A stretch of DNA of 64,000 nt. It comes from Aphidius gifuensis. Lineage: Eukaryota; Arthropoda; Insecta; Hymenoptera; Braconidae. Where the stretch lies: assembly GCF_014905175.1 (NCBI RefSeq), contig NC_057791.1, positions 1,178,001 to 1,242,000 of the forward strand, written 5' to 3'. This document shows, one piece after another, positions 46,935 through 59,161 of the stretch. The position numbers and the translations under genes were made by a program. The notes under the pieces are model-generated. The model worked only from the letters and a program-made list of their open reading frames with translations. It did no database searches and had not been told where the DNA came from. How positions within the stretch are numbered: position 1 is the stretch's first letter; each line of letters opens with the position of its first letter.

Positions 46935-48578
46935 TTATATTCTAGACAATTGTTGAAGTAAATTAGATGGTAAAACAGCCTCAAGTTTCTCCATAATATA
47001 ATAAAAAGGTAATGATAACCAGGCAATAATAGCCCTAGCAACAATTCCCATTGTATCAGGATATTGATGTGTAAGTAACGCAAGTAATGCTGTAAATGAA
47101 CATAAACCAGCAGTAAATAATATAAAAAATGGTAATTCTTTTTTAGGATAAACACTAACATCATGAAATGTTGGTAATAATTCACGATCAGCACATTCAG
47201 TACATGTTGGATATGGATAAAATAAATGTCCACGTTCAAGTGGATATGGTAATAATCTAAATGTACCTTCCCATGTACAATGTAATAAATTAAGTGCACC
47301 ATCAATTTGTTTCCAATGTGATAAATGTGAAAATGCATATGCAATTGCTTCTGAATCACCACGTTTAAGTACATGTTCAGATGGTAATATTAATGGTTTC
47401 ATTTCTAATAAATATTTTGGTACATGTGGATTAAATTCAACTGCTCTATGTATTGCTTCAACAGCTGATATTTCAGCATTTGTTAAACCTCTTTTACTAG
47501 CAATATCTGGTGAAAATTTATCAGCAACTAATCTTGATTTTAATAATGCTGATGTATAACATATTGTTGCTGATTTTGGTAAACTAATATCATCATATTT
47601 TGATAATACTGTTTGTACATCAACATATGCTTGCATTTCTAATAATACTTCAATTAAATTTTCATGTATATTTAATACATTCATTATTGGTGGTACTTCT
47701 TTTGTTAAATCACGAAACATTTTAACTGATTCTTTTAATTTACCTAATTTTCTAGCACACATTGCTAATCTTCTTTTAATATATATTAGTACATTTGTAT
47801 CACGTCTATGTATTGCTTCAGCAATTGTACCTTGATGTTGTGTATTTTGTGATTTTTTATAATTTAATTCAGCTATTTTAAGTGCTTGTTTAAATAATTT
47901 TTCAACTTCAATTATTGTTGTTGCTTCTTCTTCAGCAAGTAATATTAATGCTGGTGCACATTCTGAATTTTTTTCTAATGCATTATGTGCTGCTTTAATA
48001 CGTACTGATGGATTTCTTTCTCTCCATGCTGTTTGCATTATTTCAAATTCAGCTTTATCTGAATCACCATCACATGTAAAAAATGTTTGATGATCTTGAG
48101 CTGATAAATTCATATCATAATATGTTAATGGTTCTTTATTTGTTGTCCAAAAAAAACGTTGATATTCAGCACCACGAAATAAATTCATTGGATTTCTCCA
48201 TACTTTACATTCTGGTACACTCAATTGATTTGTTGAATTTGTATTATTTATTGTATTGTTATTGTGTGATTCATTTGTTGATGATGATGTTGACGTTGAT
48301 GTTGTTGATGTTGTTGTATCACCAGAACCAATTCCACCACCAGCATTATTATTAGCACTATTATTACTACCACCACCTCCACCAATCCATGGTGATATAT
48401 GATTAAGTGATACTTGCTCAATAAATGATGTACCATATTTACGAAAATACCACCATTCAAATATCAATATTAAACCTGATATTAATGATGATGTACCAGT
48501 TAATGCAACATAAAATTTTGGAGTTAAAGTACTCAAAAACATTGTAGAATCCCACATACTTGTAAATAATAATGCCAT
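46935..48578 (-). CDS. ST7: Suppressor of tumorigenicity 7 homologue (ST7), single exon
   Basis: Multi-pass membrane protein of the ST7 family, whose molecular role is poorly known (extracellular matrix and LRP-linked signalling in vertebrates). One uninterrupted frame of 547 residues, the usual length. Two N-terminal hydrophobic segments (from FYVALTGTSSLISGLILIF), a Gly/Asn/Thr/Ser-rich insert of about 60 residues (with IGGGGGSNNS), then the conserved body: VWRNPMNLFRGAEYQRFFW, ERNPSVRIKAAHNALEKN, RRLAMCARKLGKLKESVK, ILPSEHVLKRGDSEAIAYAF, a C-terminal pair of membrane segments (FFILFTAGLCSFTALLALL) and a final IMEKLEAVLPSNLLQQLSRI. No intron at all, unlike the vertebrate gene. Confidence 0.95.
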   Translation of the reverse strand: MALLFTSMWDSTMFLSTLTPKFYVALTGTSSLISGLILIFEWWYFRKYGTSFIEQVSLNHISPWIGGGGGSNNSANNNAGGGIGSGDTTTSTTSTSTSSSTNESHNNNTINNTNSTNQLSVPECKVWRNPMNLFRGAEYQRFFWTTNKEPLTYYDMNLSAQDHQTFFTCDGDSDKAEFEIMQTAWRERNPSVRIKAAHNALEKNSECAPALILLAEEEATTIIEVEKLFKQALKIAELNYKKSQNTQHQGTIAEAIHRRDTNVLIYIKRRLAMCARKLGKLKESVKMFRDLTKEVPPIMNVLNIHENLIEVLLEMQAYVDVQTVLSKYDDISLPKSATICYTSALLKSRLVADKFSPDIASKRGLTNAEISAVEAIHRAVEFNPHVPKYLLEMKPLILPSEHVLKRGDSEAIAYAFSHLSHWKQIDGALNLLHCTWEGTFRLLPYPLERGHLFYPYPTCTECADRELLPTFHDVSVYPKKELPFFILFTAGLCSFTALLALLTHQYPDTMGIVARAIIAWLSLPFYYIMEKLEAVLPSNLLQQLSRI

Positions 48579-49761
48579 TTATTATAATTATTATTTAATT
48601 AATTTTATATTTGTTTATTTTTTTTCACTCATGTAATTGTTTATTATTATTTTTATGATGATGATGTTGTTGTTTTAACTACAACTAGTTTAATCAAATT
48701 AATTAGGTCTCATTCGTCTTGTTGATCTCTATATCTCTCTCTTTCTCTAGTTACTCTGGAGTCTTCTAATTGTTTTTAATATATAATGTTACTTTTTGTT
48801 AGAGCAAAAAACAAAACGTACATTCGATTTTTGCAATGAAATTTTTGCAATAAGTAATGTGAAGATTTTACAACAACGAGTACTTGAAAATGCAGCCTAA
48901 GGTAGACCTCCTATTCACAATTTTATTATTATTTTTAATTATTATTATTATTATTTTTTTTTATTAATAATGTCGTATATCGGAGTCGCACCCTGACGAG
49001 GAATGTAACAAGTACAAAATTCTTTATTATTTCTTTTACGTACGACGGGACTAAAACAGATTGAAGTGTAATACTCATTTTTTTATATTAAAAAAAAATA
49101 ATAAAATATATACGTTTTTATTAAAAGCTTTATATTTATATTATTAATATTTATTAATTTATTAATCATCGTTTGTATATTGTAAGTGTTGTATTTAAAT
49201 TAGTGAATTATTATTAAATTTCGAATTTCGAAATTATTTTACATACAGCATCCAATATGTTTTTTGTTTATTTGTGATAATTATTTACTCACTTTTTTTT
49301 TTTTACATATATGTTACTTTAATCTTGGCAAGTTTTTATTATTTAATTTAATTTAATTTTTTTTAATTTCAACTAGTTGATTAATGATTTTTAAGAATTT
49401 TTTTTTTTTGATAAAATCTATTTATTTTTATTTTTTTTTTCTCCCTTTTTTTTTGTCGTTTATATAGATATATCTATGTATTATGATTTTTTTTTTATTT
49501 TACGGAATTTATTTGTACTTAAAGATTCATGTAAATTTGCATTTTATGATGTTAAAATGAAATAATTTTTTGCCTACTCGAATTACCAAAATTCCTAAGC
49601 ATTGACACCTAATGTAGTTTTTTTTTTCTCCTACTACCATTTTAATAATCACCAACACACCATCATCAATCAACTTGTTATAAAATATTTTAATATATTT
49701 TTTTTATTTCTATTTTAGTAAATAATAAAATTTTTTGTTTATTATAAATGATAATACAAAA
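48579..49761. promoter_or_regulatory. Divergent intergenic region ST7 / angiomotin
   Basis: AT-rich, with a CT-rich stretch (CTCTATATCTCTCTCTTTCTC) near 48730. Less AT-rich patches at 48890-48915 and 48970-49060 (ATCGGAGTCGCACCCTGACG and ACGTACGACGGGACTAAAAC) are likely transcription start regions. A TTCGAATTTCGAAA cluster lies at 49220. No gene seen. Confidence 0.45.
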
Positions 49762-52700
49762 ATGAGTTCACTTCCACAAACTGGCAGATTTTTGCCTTTT
49801 ACAAATAATAATATTCAACGTAAACAACAATTGACAGTTCAAGGTAATTATCATTGTTGTTTAATATAATCATAATTTAATTATTAATTTTAATAATAAT
49901 ATATTCTTTTTAAATTAGGAATATTACCACAAAGTTTGAGTGGTAGTGATACAGATGTATCAACATCAAATGAAAATTTAAGCAATGAAGATAGATATGT
50001 CATCAGGCATACTGCCAGACAAGAACCACAAGGTCAAGAAAATCAACAACAAAGTCCATCTAGATCCTCCAGTCATAAAGAAAATATACCAAATATTCAG
50101 GTTTGTTTTATTTAAATATATTTACTAAACTTATAAAAAAATCATATTAATAATTATTGTTGTTATAAAAAAAAAACAGGGTAACTTGATAAATCGAAAC
50201 AGTCACAAGGAAAGTTTAAATGGTTCAAATAGAAATAGTCTAAAAGACAGTATAAATGGCTCAAACAGAAATAGTTTAAAAGATAATTTGAGTAATCGTA
50301 CAAGTGTTGGTTCAAATCGTAGTAGTTTAGATATATCAACAAGTTCATATAATACACTTATAATACACAATGCAAATGATGAAAATTCATGGTCACAAAC
50401 TGGTAGATTATCAGGAATTGTAAGAGATCATAATGATATGGGATATTTATATTGTGATAATAATAATAATAATAATCATAATAATAACAAAGGTTATTCA
50501 AATAGTCCAACAATGCAATCACTAACAAGTATTCCAAATGATGAAAAATTTTATGAACAATTTAAAAATAATGGATGTCAAGAAATAACTGATATACCAG
50601 ATGATTATCTTAATCAATCACAAGTTTTAAAACATCTTGCTAAAGAAGTTAAACCATCATCATATGGTACTAAAATTAATTGTGGTAGTACATCAGATTT
50701 TGAATTACGAATACGTGAAAATAATCGTAGTAAACAAAATAATAATATTAATAATAATAATGAATTATCATCGACATATTCAACAAAATTATTACCAGGT
50801 AAAAATAAATTTCGTTTATTAGGACCAAATGAAAAATTAACATTATCAAGATCACAACCAGATTTATCAAGAATTGAAAAATTAAATATTGATGATTATC
50901 AAGTACCATTAACAACAACAACAGCAGCAATAACAGCAGCAGCATCAACAACAACACGTCCACAAACAAAAGGACGTGAAAAAATAGATTCAACAATTGG
51001 TGAATTATGGCCAGCAACAGAAATGTTTCAAATAGTTATACAAGAAAATAGTGCATTAAAACTTGAACTTGAACGTTGTTATAGTAAAGTATCAAAATCA
51101 CAAAAATTAGAACAAGAAATATCAAAAGTACATCGTGCACATGAAGAATTAGCAGCATCATGTGAAAGACGTGAAAAACTTGAACGTGCAGCAAGAGTAA
51201 GATTACAAAGTGATTGTAAAAGATTAACTGAATTAAATCGTGCATTACGTGATCAAATTGATTTATTATCATCAAGAACAGATAATCCAAAAATTATTGA
51301 ATCAATGAAAAAAGAATTAACACAACGTGAATTAATGATTGGACAATTAATAACACAAAATAAAGAACTTGTTGCTGCTAAAGAAAGACAAGAAATTGAA
51401 TTAGCAGCACAACGTGCAACATTACAAGAACAACGTACACATATTGATATACTTGATACAGCATTAACAAATGCACAAAGTAATGTTGTTAGATTAGAAG
51501 AAGAAAGTAGAAAAAAACAAATGTATGTTGAAAGAGTTGGACAATTACAACGTGCATTATCATCATTACAAGCATCAAGTGATAGAAGAGAAGAAACAGA
51601 AAGACAATTACGTGGACAACTTGAACGTGAATTACGTGAAGGTGGTAATTTTAATTTAAATAATGTTGGTGCTGGTGGTGGTGTTAATGGTGCTGGTGTT
51701 AGTGGTGGTAGTGGTTGTAATAATAATAATGAACAATCATACAATGGTGAAACAATAGCAGAATTTAAAAGACGTGTACGTGAAAGAGATGAAAAAATTA
51801 TGTCACTTGAAGGTGATGTTGCTAAATGGGAACAACGTTATTTAGAAGAAAGTGCATTAAGACAAGCAGCCATTGATGCAGCAAGTCTTCCAAAGTATGT
51901 ATCATCATCATCATCATTTATTATTTATTTAATTATATATATTAATTATATTTATATTTTTATATAATAAAAAATAGAGATGCTAAAATTGCTGCATTAG
52001 AAAAAACAAGTCAAGATGCTGAAAAAATGATTGCTGAAGCAAGATCAGAAAAAATGCGTCATATGGATGAAGTTTATGCTGCACAAAAAAAACTTACTGA
52101 TCTTGAATCACGGTAATTTAATTTTTAATATATTTTTCATTGTATAATATAATTAATTAATTTATATGTAATTTAGAATGAAAGATCTTGAATCAAAGCT
52201 AGCTGAAAGAGATGCAATGATAAGAGTACTTCAAAAACATACATATGATAAAGAAAGTAGTACTAGTAGTGGTGTTGGAAGTTATCCACCAGTACATTCA
52301 ACTCATTCTAGTACATCTGTTGATCATAATGGTTTAACTAATACACCAGAACTTGGTTAGTTTATTATTTATAGCTAAGAAATATAAATTAATCCAAATA
52401 AATAATTTATTATTTTGTTTATTAGCATCACGTGTATCAACTGTTAGTAGTGTATTAGGTGGTGCTGCTAATTATACAAGTACTGGTAGTTATGGTGATT
52501 CTTATCAGTATAGAAAACAGGGTAGTTTTGAACAAACTAATAAAAGCCTTGATGATCAACTTAAAGAACTTGATTCACAACTTCTCAGCAAGGTAAGAAC
52601 AATTGTGTAAAATTTATTTTTATAAAATTATTATTGTTTTATAATATAATTTAATTACAACATTGTCTTTATTCAATTTATATTTTTTTAAAAAGTTTTT

Positions 52701-54499
52701 AATTTATAAAAAAAATCTTATAGTTTTTTTTACAGTTTACTATTTAATTTTTAAATATGGTAAAAAAAAATTAATTAAATTTGAAGTTAAAATTCATTTG
52801 TAAAATCACTTGAAAAAAATAAATAATAATAATATTAGTACATTAAAATAGGTCCATGTGTAAAGGTATCGTAAAAGCATGTGTGGAATTGAAAAAAAAA
52901 ATTTTTTAAATAATTTTTCGCGTTTTTTTTCTTTAAACTAAAATGATGCTTTATATTGTGTTTTTTTTTTATGATAAGTTTATTAAAACTAAAGTAATCA
53001 AGTCAAGTCAACTGCATTAAAAAAAAAAATTATATTTATTTTATTATTCAATAAAACGTCATTGTACTTTGCTTAAATTTGATATGAAAAAAAAAATATA
53101 TATATTTTTCTAAAAAAAAAATTAACTAAAGTGTTATTTATTATTGGTTTTTTTTTTATCTTGACTTGACATGATTAAAATTGTTGTTTATTTTAAGAGT
53201 GATCCAAACTAAAAAACAAATTGAAAAAAATTCAAAACTCCTAAATATCCAAAATATTAAAAAAAAAAAAAAATCCCAGAGTGCGCATGTTTTGTTTTAT
53301 TATTTTTAATTTTTTTTTTCTTTAACTTTTGTGGTTTATTTTTTTTTTTTTTTGCGAGCACTAACCCATAATCCATATCCTATAATTTCCTTGTCCAATC
53401 TTCGGGAATTTTTTTCTTTTGTTTTCAGCGGGCACTTTGCTGTTTTCCAGGATTCTCTAATTCAGGCATTGCGTCGAGAAAAGGAAAAATATCCAAGCCA
53501 TTATTGGCGAGTGTAGATCGTACAATATCATCAAGTACAACATCAAGTAAAAGTCGTTTAATTGATGATTCAATTATAAATCAAAGTGGTAATATTGAAT
53601 TTTCAAAAACATCATCAACAACACCATCAACAATCACAACAACAACAACAACAATAGCAACAGTAGCTGCAGCAGTAGCAACAGTAGCAGCAACAGCAAC
53701 AAAAGCAAAAACAACAACAACATCATCATCATCATCAACAGCAACAACAACAGCAGCAACTGCAGCAACAACAACAACAACACGACATAAAAATAATACA
53801 TCACGTTTATCAGATGGTAGACCAGAAGACATGATGTTACTTGAAAAACAAGGAAGAAGTTCACAACGTCAACGTATGCAAGAAGGTGAACAAAGACGTG
53901 CTGGTAGTTTACCACCAAGTTCATTACCACGTCCACCAAAAACAATTAAAACAACAACAACAAATAATTTACGTTATTGTCGTTTAAGTGATACTGAAAC
54001 ACGTAAAAAATCTGATCCAGGACCAACAATTATAAATAATATTAAAACAACACGTGATTCTGGTAATTGTACACTTGAATATGGAAGATTTGATATGAAA
54101 AATCAACGTAAAAAAAAAAATGATATTGTTTATTTACATAATAATATTAAACAAACAATTAATCATGATTATAAACGTTTTAATGATGACGATGATGATG
54201 ATGATGTTGATGTTGTTGTTGTTAAACATCGTGATACACAAAATAGATCATTAATACCACCACCATCATTAACATCACGTAGAATTTGTGATTATGGAAG
54301 ATTAAGTGATGGTGATAATAAAACAACATTTAGAAAACAAAATATAATAACAAGAGGTCTTAGTACTGGTAGTACTGTTAGTAGTAAAAGTTGTGGACGT
54401 GATTCTGGTGGTACTGTTAGTAGTGAAGCATCAATATCATCATTACCACCAACAAAAGCAAGATCAATACCCCGACCAAATTATCGTATTCATTTTTGA
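49762..54499 (+). CDS. AMOT: Angiomotin family protein (long C-terminal isoform)
   Basis: Junction- and actin-associated scaffold of the angiomotin family, which in animals controls Hippo/Yorkie signalling and cell polarity. Exons: 49762-49843, 49919-50100, 50180-51894, 51978-52112, 52177-52355, 52426-52592 and 53429-54499, giving about 1,176 residues. Disordered Ser/Asn-rich N-terminus with NRNSLKDSINGS repeats, then a long coiled coil (from ENSALKLELERCYSKV) and the family signature KWEQRYLEESALRQAAIDAA, then KLAERDAMIRVLQKH. I saw no PPxY motif, unlike vertebrate angiomotins. The last exon here is read from the upstream acceptor at 53428 and gives a Thr/Ala-rich tail with four Y/R-RLSD-like motifs, ending PRPNYRIHF. 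A second acceptor gives a different end (next entry). Confidence 0.85.
52593..53428 (+). other. Last angiomotin intron
   Basis: An intron of 836 bases, much longer than the other introns of the gene. Very AT-rich, with two pyrimidine-rich acceptor regions at its end (53405-53428 and 53436-53450). No other feature seen. Confidence 0.7.
53451..53516 (+). CDS. AMOT: Angiomotin alternative last exon in a second frame
   Basis: A strong acceptor (CTTTGCTGTTTTCCAG|GAT) sits at 53450, 22 bases after the first. Joining exon 6 (…DSQLLSK) here shifts the frame and adds 21 residues, DSLIQALRREKEK then YPSHYWRV, and a TAG at 53514-53516. This continues the heptad pattern of the coiled coil and ends in a hydrophobic-x-hydrophobic C-terminus typical of class II PDZ ligands; angiomotins are known to end in PDZ ligands. 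The isoform would have about 841 residues. The 63 bases are coding in both frames if both isoforms are made. Confidence 0.65.
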   Translation, partial: DSLIQALRREKEKYPSHYWRV

Positions 54500-56643
54500 C
54501 AATGAAAATTATTATTTTCAAACGATAACAACCAAAGTAAACACAATTTCTTTTTTTTTTTTTTTTTATTTTTTATTTCTATTGCGAAAACAATAATAAT
54601 TATGTGTTATATAAATATAGCAAACGATCGAAATACGAATTTTTTTTTTTTTTTAATTATTATTATTTAGAATTTTAAGATTAACTTTGATGATTGATTG
54701 ATTTTTTTTTTTTTTTAAAAAAACTTGGTACATCAATGTATTAGAGAGCCATATTAGTTTTTTATTTTATCATTTATTATTATTATTATTATTTAGATCT
54801 GATGAGATAAAAGATAGATTACTTGATTGTTTATTTAAGTCATAATAATATTATCATAACTTGAATGACCCTTGATAAGATTAGTAAAAACTAGTCATTG
54901 CCAAAGTAACTATTGTTGCCTCTTTTTTTTTTTTTTTTTTTTGACACAAGACTGGGTCAATATTAAAATTTTTTTCTTTCATATATAATATATACATGTA
55001 TTTTCTTTGTTACTATTAATATATTTAAACAGAAAAATTAATTTAAATTATCAATAAATCTTGATACAGTAAAGTAAATATAAAACAGTTGAAGAAAAAA
55101 ATTTTTAAAATAAAAAAAAAAAACTTTATACAGTGCCTTTTATATAAATTTCAAATTGAAAAATAAAAAATATAATCAAGCATAAAATTTCACAAGACTG
55201 AATGAAAAAAGAAACATAGAAAAATATTTTTTAATAAGGTAAATTTGATTATAGAAACTTGACTTTTCTGATTATTCAAAAAAAAAAAAAGGAAATAATT
55301 AAAATAAATATTTATTTGTGCTTGTTTTAATTGAAGCCATGAAAGAAAAAATTTTAAAATAATTTTAAACAACGATAACGTACAATGCAGGATGTTTTAA
55401 GTTTTCAAAAAAATATAAGCATACTAATTAATAATTTTTTGATTGTGATGTAGTTTAGCATATTTGATTAGAAAAAAAAAAAAAAAACGATAAAAATCAT
55501 TTTATTTCTTTTTTTCATTGTTTATTAAAGTGCAGTTATAAAAAATAATTGTCTTTAATTAAAAATTAAGAGTGTAAATTAATTCGAAATAATTAAAAAG
55601 AAATAAAAATGATAAAACAATTATTTAATTATCAATTAATTAATTAATTGTTAATTGGAAAAATTAAAAAAAATTAAAATCGTTACCAAATATTTGTTAA
55701 ATAATATTTCTGCGTTTAACGATGTTTTTTTTTTTTTAATTTTCAAATTTCTATTTGTTTATTAAACATATGCTTATTTAATTTTATTTTTTGTAAAATA
55801 TTATCGTGTTGTTTGCTCTCTATTTGAATTAATATTCAAGATAAAAATTAAGGCCTTAAATTTTTTGAAAAAACAATTTTTTTTCTTTATTTTTTTTTTT
55901 CATCAATTTAATATACTTTATAGATTATAATTCTTACTATGGTAAATTTATTTTCCATAAAAAGCGATAATAAAATTTTTAAATTATCATTAAATGTACT
56001 ATGATGTAAAAAAAAATCTAAGAAATACAAAGGTTGTTGTAAAATTGTTGTTGTTTTAATTTATTAAAAAAAAAATTTTTTCTTTGCAGTACGTCTAGAA
56101 ACAAAAAATATCATTTAAAAAATTGAAAAAAAAAAATAAACCAGTCATGGACCCATGTCAATTAACTATTTTATATTCATTTTTTTCTATTTTTCTATTC
56201 GAAATTTTTATTTTTCGATTCGAAATCTTCTTTACCAAAACAAAATAAAAAAAAATATTACAATGCTTATAAATGGATCAACGTCTCTCCTTTATAAACA
56301 ACATAATATAATTATATATTTATATTATGTTGACCTTTATTAACTGATTGTTTATGAATATAAAAAAAAAATTAAATATTTATATTTATTACTGAGTTGT
56401 AGTATAAACGACATTGATATTTTTGATTTAAAAATTTATATAAAATTAATTTTACGTAACTAAAAAAAATTTGCATTAATTTGTTGATGTTTTTTTTAAA
56501 GGACAATGTGCAAATATATATAGTGGGGTATTGAAGTGAATTTTAAAAAGCAAACTCACATTTATGCCAGTTACCAGTTGTCTCTTGTCACGAATCAACT
56601 TATTTCTTTACAAAAAAAATCAATTTTATATTTTTGAATTAAA
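54500..56643. other. Intergenic angiomotin / P450
   Basis: Angiomotin 3' UTR and then AT-rich DNA with long homopolymers. TTCGAAA-type units occur at 56195-56230. A probable P450 promoter region lies at about 56505-56640 (ATATATAGTGGGGTATTGAAG near 56515). No coding segment seen. Confidence 0.5.
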
Positions 56644-59161
56644 ATGGAATTAATAACAGCTGCAACGTTCATTTTTGTTTCTATTATTACAATACTTTTG
56701 GTTTATGATTATTATATTCACAACAATAGAAGAGGCAAATATATATCTAAAATTCCAGGACCAAAATCATATCCAATCATTGGAAATGCTCTTGATGTGA
56801 TGGTACCACTTGGTAAAATTTTTTTATTAATTTTAATTTATAATTATTTCATATTATATAAATCTACAAGTTTTTTTTTCATCAACAATTAACATTTATA
56901 TAATACACTTTAATTAACGTATATTTTCAAGTTTGAATATTTTTTTTTTCAATAATTTGTGTTCGTGATACTAAGTACTACAATATCAATGTCAATTTTT
57001 TTCTATTTGTTTATTTAATTTTTAAACGACAGTATAATTTAATAAAACATCATTGTAATGACAGTTTTAAGAATTCGCGTGTATAAAATTATTAAATATA
57101 TATTTACCAGATAATAAAGTCAAGTCATCTTTGACATATTTCATAATTACTACATCACAGACACATAAAAATGATATTATTTTTTTATAATCGCCTTAAA
57201 ATTTTATCAATTTTTCATTGTAAAAATTGAATATAAATTATTAAATTTGTTTATTGGACATTAAATGAATGCTATCAATTAAATTATAATATTTTTTTGG
57301 TTTTTTTTTTCATTATGTCAGAGGATATTTGGCATTTTTTTCGTAGAATTGGAAGAGATCATTATCCAGTGAGTAAATTTTGGATAGTTAATTGGCCAGT
57401 TGTTAATGTTCATCATCCAGATGATGTTGAGGTATAAATATTACGTCTTTATTTATATATAAATTAAAAGACAGTAGTAAAGATTTTTTTTTATATCCTT
57501 AGATTATTCTCAGCAGTACAAAAAATATTGAAAAAAATATTTTTTATGAGTTACTTCATCCTTGGTTAAAAGAAGGTCTCTTGACAAGCAAAGGTAATTA
57601 TTATTCATCATTTTATTATACTATACTTAATAAATCGATAATTAAAATTTATTAATAATATTATTTAAATTTCAAGGAGATAAATGGCGTAGTAGAAGAA
57701 AAATTCTAACTCCAGCATTTCATTTTAATATACTTCAAGAATTTTCACAAACATTAATTGAACAAACGAAAAATTTAATTGAAACACTTCAAAGTGAATC
57801 AAAGTCTGGTGAAGTTGTCAAAGAGCTTCTTCCGATACTCAGTAAATTTACTCTCAACACAATATGTGGTAATGAAAAAAAAAATAAATATTGATTATTT
57901 ATTTTCTCCCTATAATTTCCATCGTAATTAATTATAAATTTTTGTTTTTTTTTAAAAAAATAGAAACAGCAATGGGAGTTACTGTGGATAAAAAATCAAC
58001 TGACCAAGATAATTATCGAAAATCAATTTATGAAATTGGTTTAATATTTTACTACAGGTATTTTATTTCAAAAAATAATTACATATAAATTTATAATTAA
58101 AAAAAAATAATTATTTATTCATAGAGCTGTACGTCCATGGTTAAAAAATGAATGGATATTTTCATTGACAAAAAAAGGCAAAGAAAATATAAAAATTTTA
58201 AAAACTTTACATAATTTTACATCAAAAATAATTGGTGAACGTAAAAAATATCACAAAGAAACAAAAGGAATATATTTAAATGAATTTACAAATAAAATTG
58301 ATGGTAATAAAGACACAGAAGATATTGAAGATAAAAATTCAAAAAAACGTTTAGCATTTTTGGATCTATTAATTGCTGCATCAGAAAAAAATCATGTGAT
58401 TGATGATGAAGGAATTAGAGAAGAAGTTGATACATTTGTTTTTGAAGTAAGTTAAAAATAATTTAATAATATATTTATTTTTAGATTATTATTAATACTC
58501 TTTTTTTAGGGACATGACACAACAGCAATGGCTTTATTTTTTACAATTTTGCTACTTGCTGAACATACAGATATTCAAACAATTGCGAGACAAGAAGTTG
58601 ATGAAATTTTAAATGAAACAAATGGACAATTAACATATTCAGCAATACAAAAAGTTTCTTATTTAGAAAGATGTATTAAAGAATCTCTGAGGATGTATCC
58701 AAGTGTACCAATTATTGGTAGAAATATTACTGAAGATATAAAATTAAGTAAGCTCAACAATTAATTAAATTGTAATAACTTTTTAATTTCTATATTGATT
58801 GATAATTTATTTTTTAGAGCATTGTTTTGTACCTGCTGGATCTATTTTAAATATTCAAATTTTTGATACTCATCGTGATCCAAATTTTTGGGAACGACCA
58901 AATATTTATGATCCTGATCGTTTTTTGCCAAATAATACAAAAAATCGTCATCCATTTTCTTATGTACCATTTTCAGCTGGACCTCGAAATTGCATTGGTC
59001 AAAAATTTGCAATGCTTGAATTAAAAACAGTCTTAGCTGGACTTTTACATAATTTTAAATTTGAAGCAATGGAAAGTGCTGCAAATATTAGAATTCTTCC
59101 TGATCTTGTTATCAGATGTGCACATCCAGTTAATGTTAAATTCATACCAATTAAAAAATAA
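56644..59161 (+). CDS. Cytochrome P450, CYP4 family
   Basis: Membrane-bound microsomal monooxygenase of the CYP4 family; insect members oxidise fatty acids, hydrocarbons, pheromones or xenobiotics. Eight exons: 56644-56812, 57322-57431, 57503-57593, 57677-57868, 57964-58057, 58125-58446, 58510-58747 and 58818-59161, giving 519 residues, the normal length. N-terminal membrane anchor (LITAATFIFVSIITILLVY) and proline hinge KIPGPKSYPIIGN. Helix C WRSRRKILTPAFHF, I-helix FEGHDTTAMA (the Glu that links heme covalently in CYP4 is present), ExxR in KESLRMYP, and heme loop FSAGPRNCIGQKFAMLE with the Cys ligand. All signature residues are intact, so it should be active. The substrate is unknown. Confidence 0.95.

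Noticed and set aside
46880..47374. 164-codon Tyr/His/Leu-rich frame over ST7
   Set aside because: Shifted frame of the ST7 coding exon; no family resemblance.
53581..53945. Val/Leu/Ala-rich antisense frames over angiomotin
   Set aside because: Shadows of the ACA/GCA triplet run in the Thr/Ala-rich tail.
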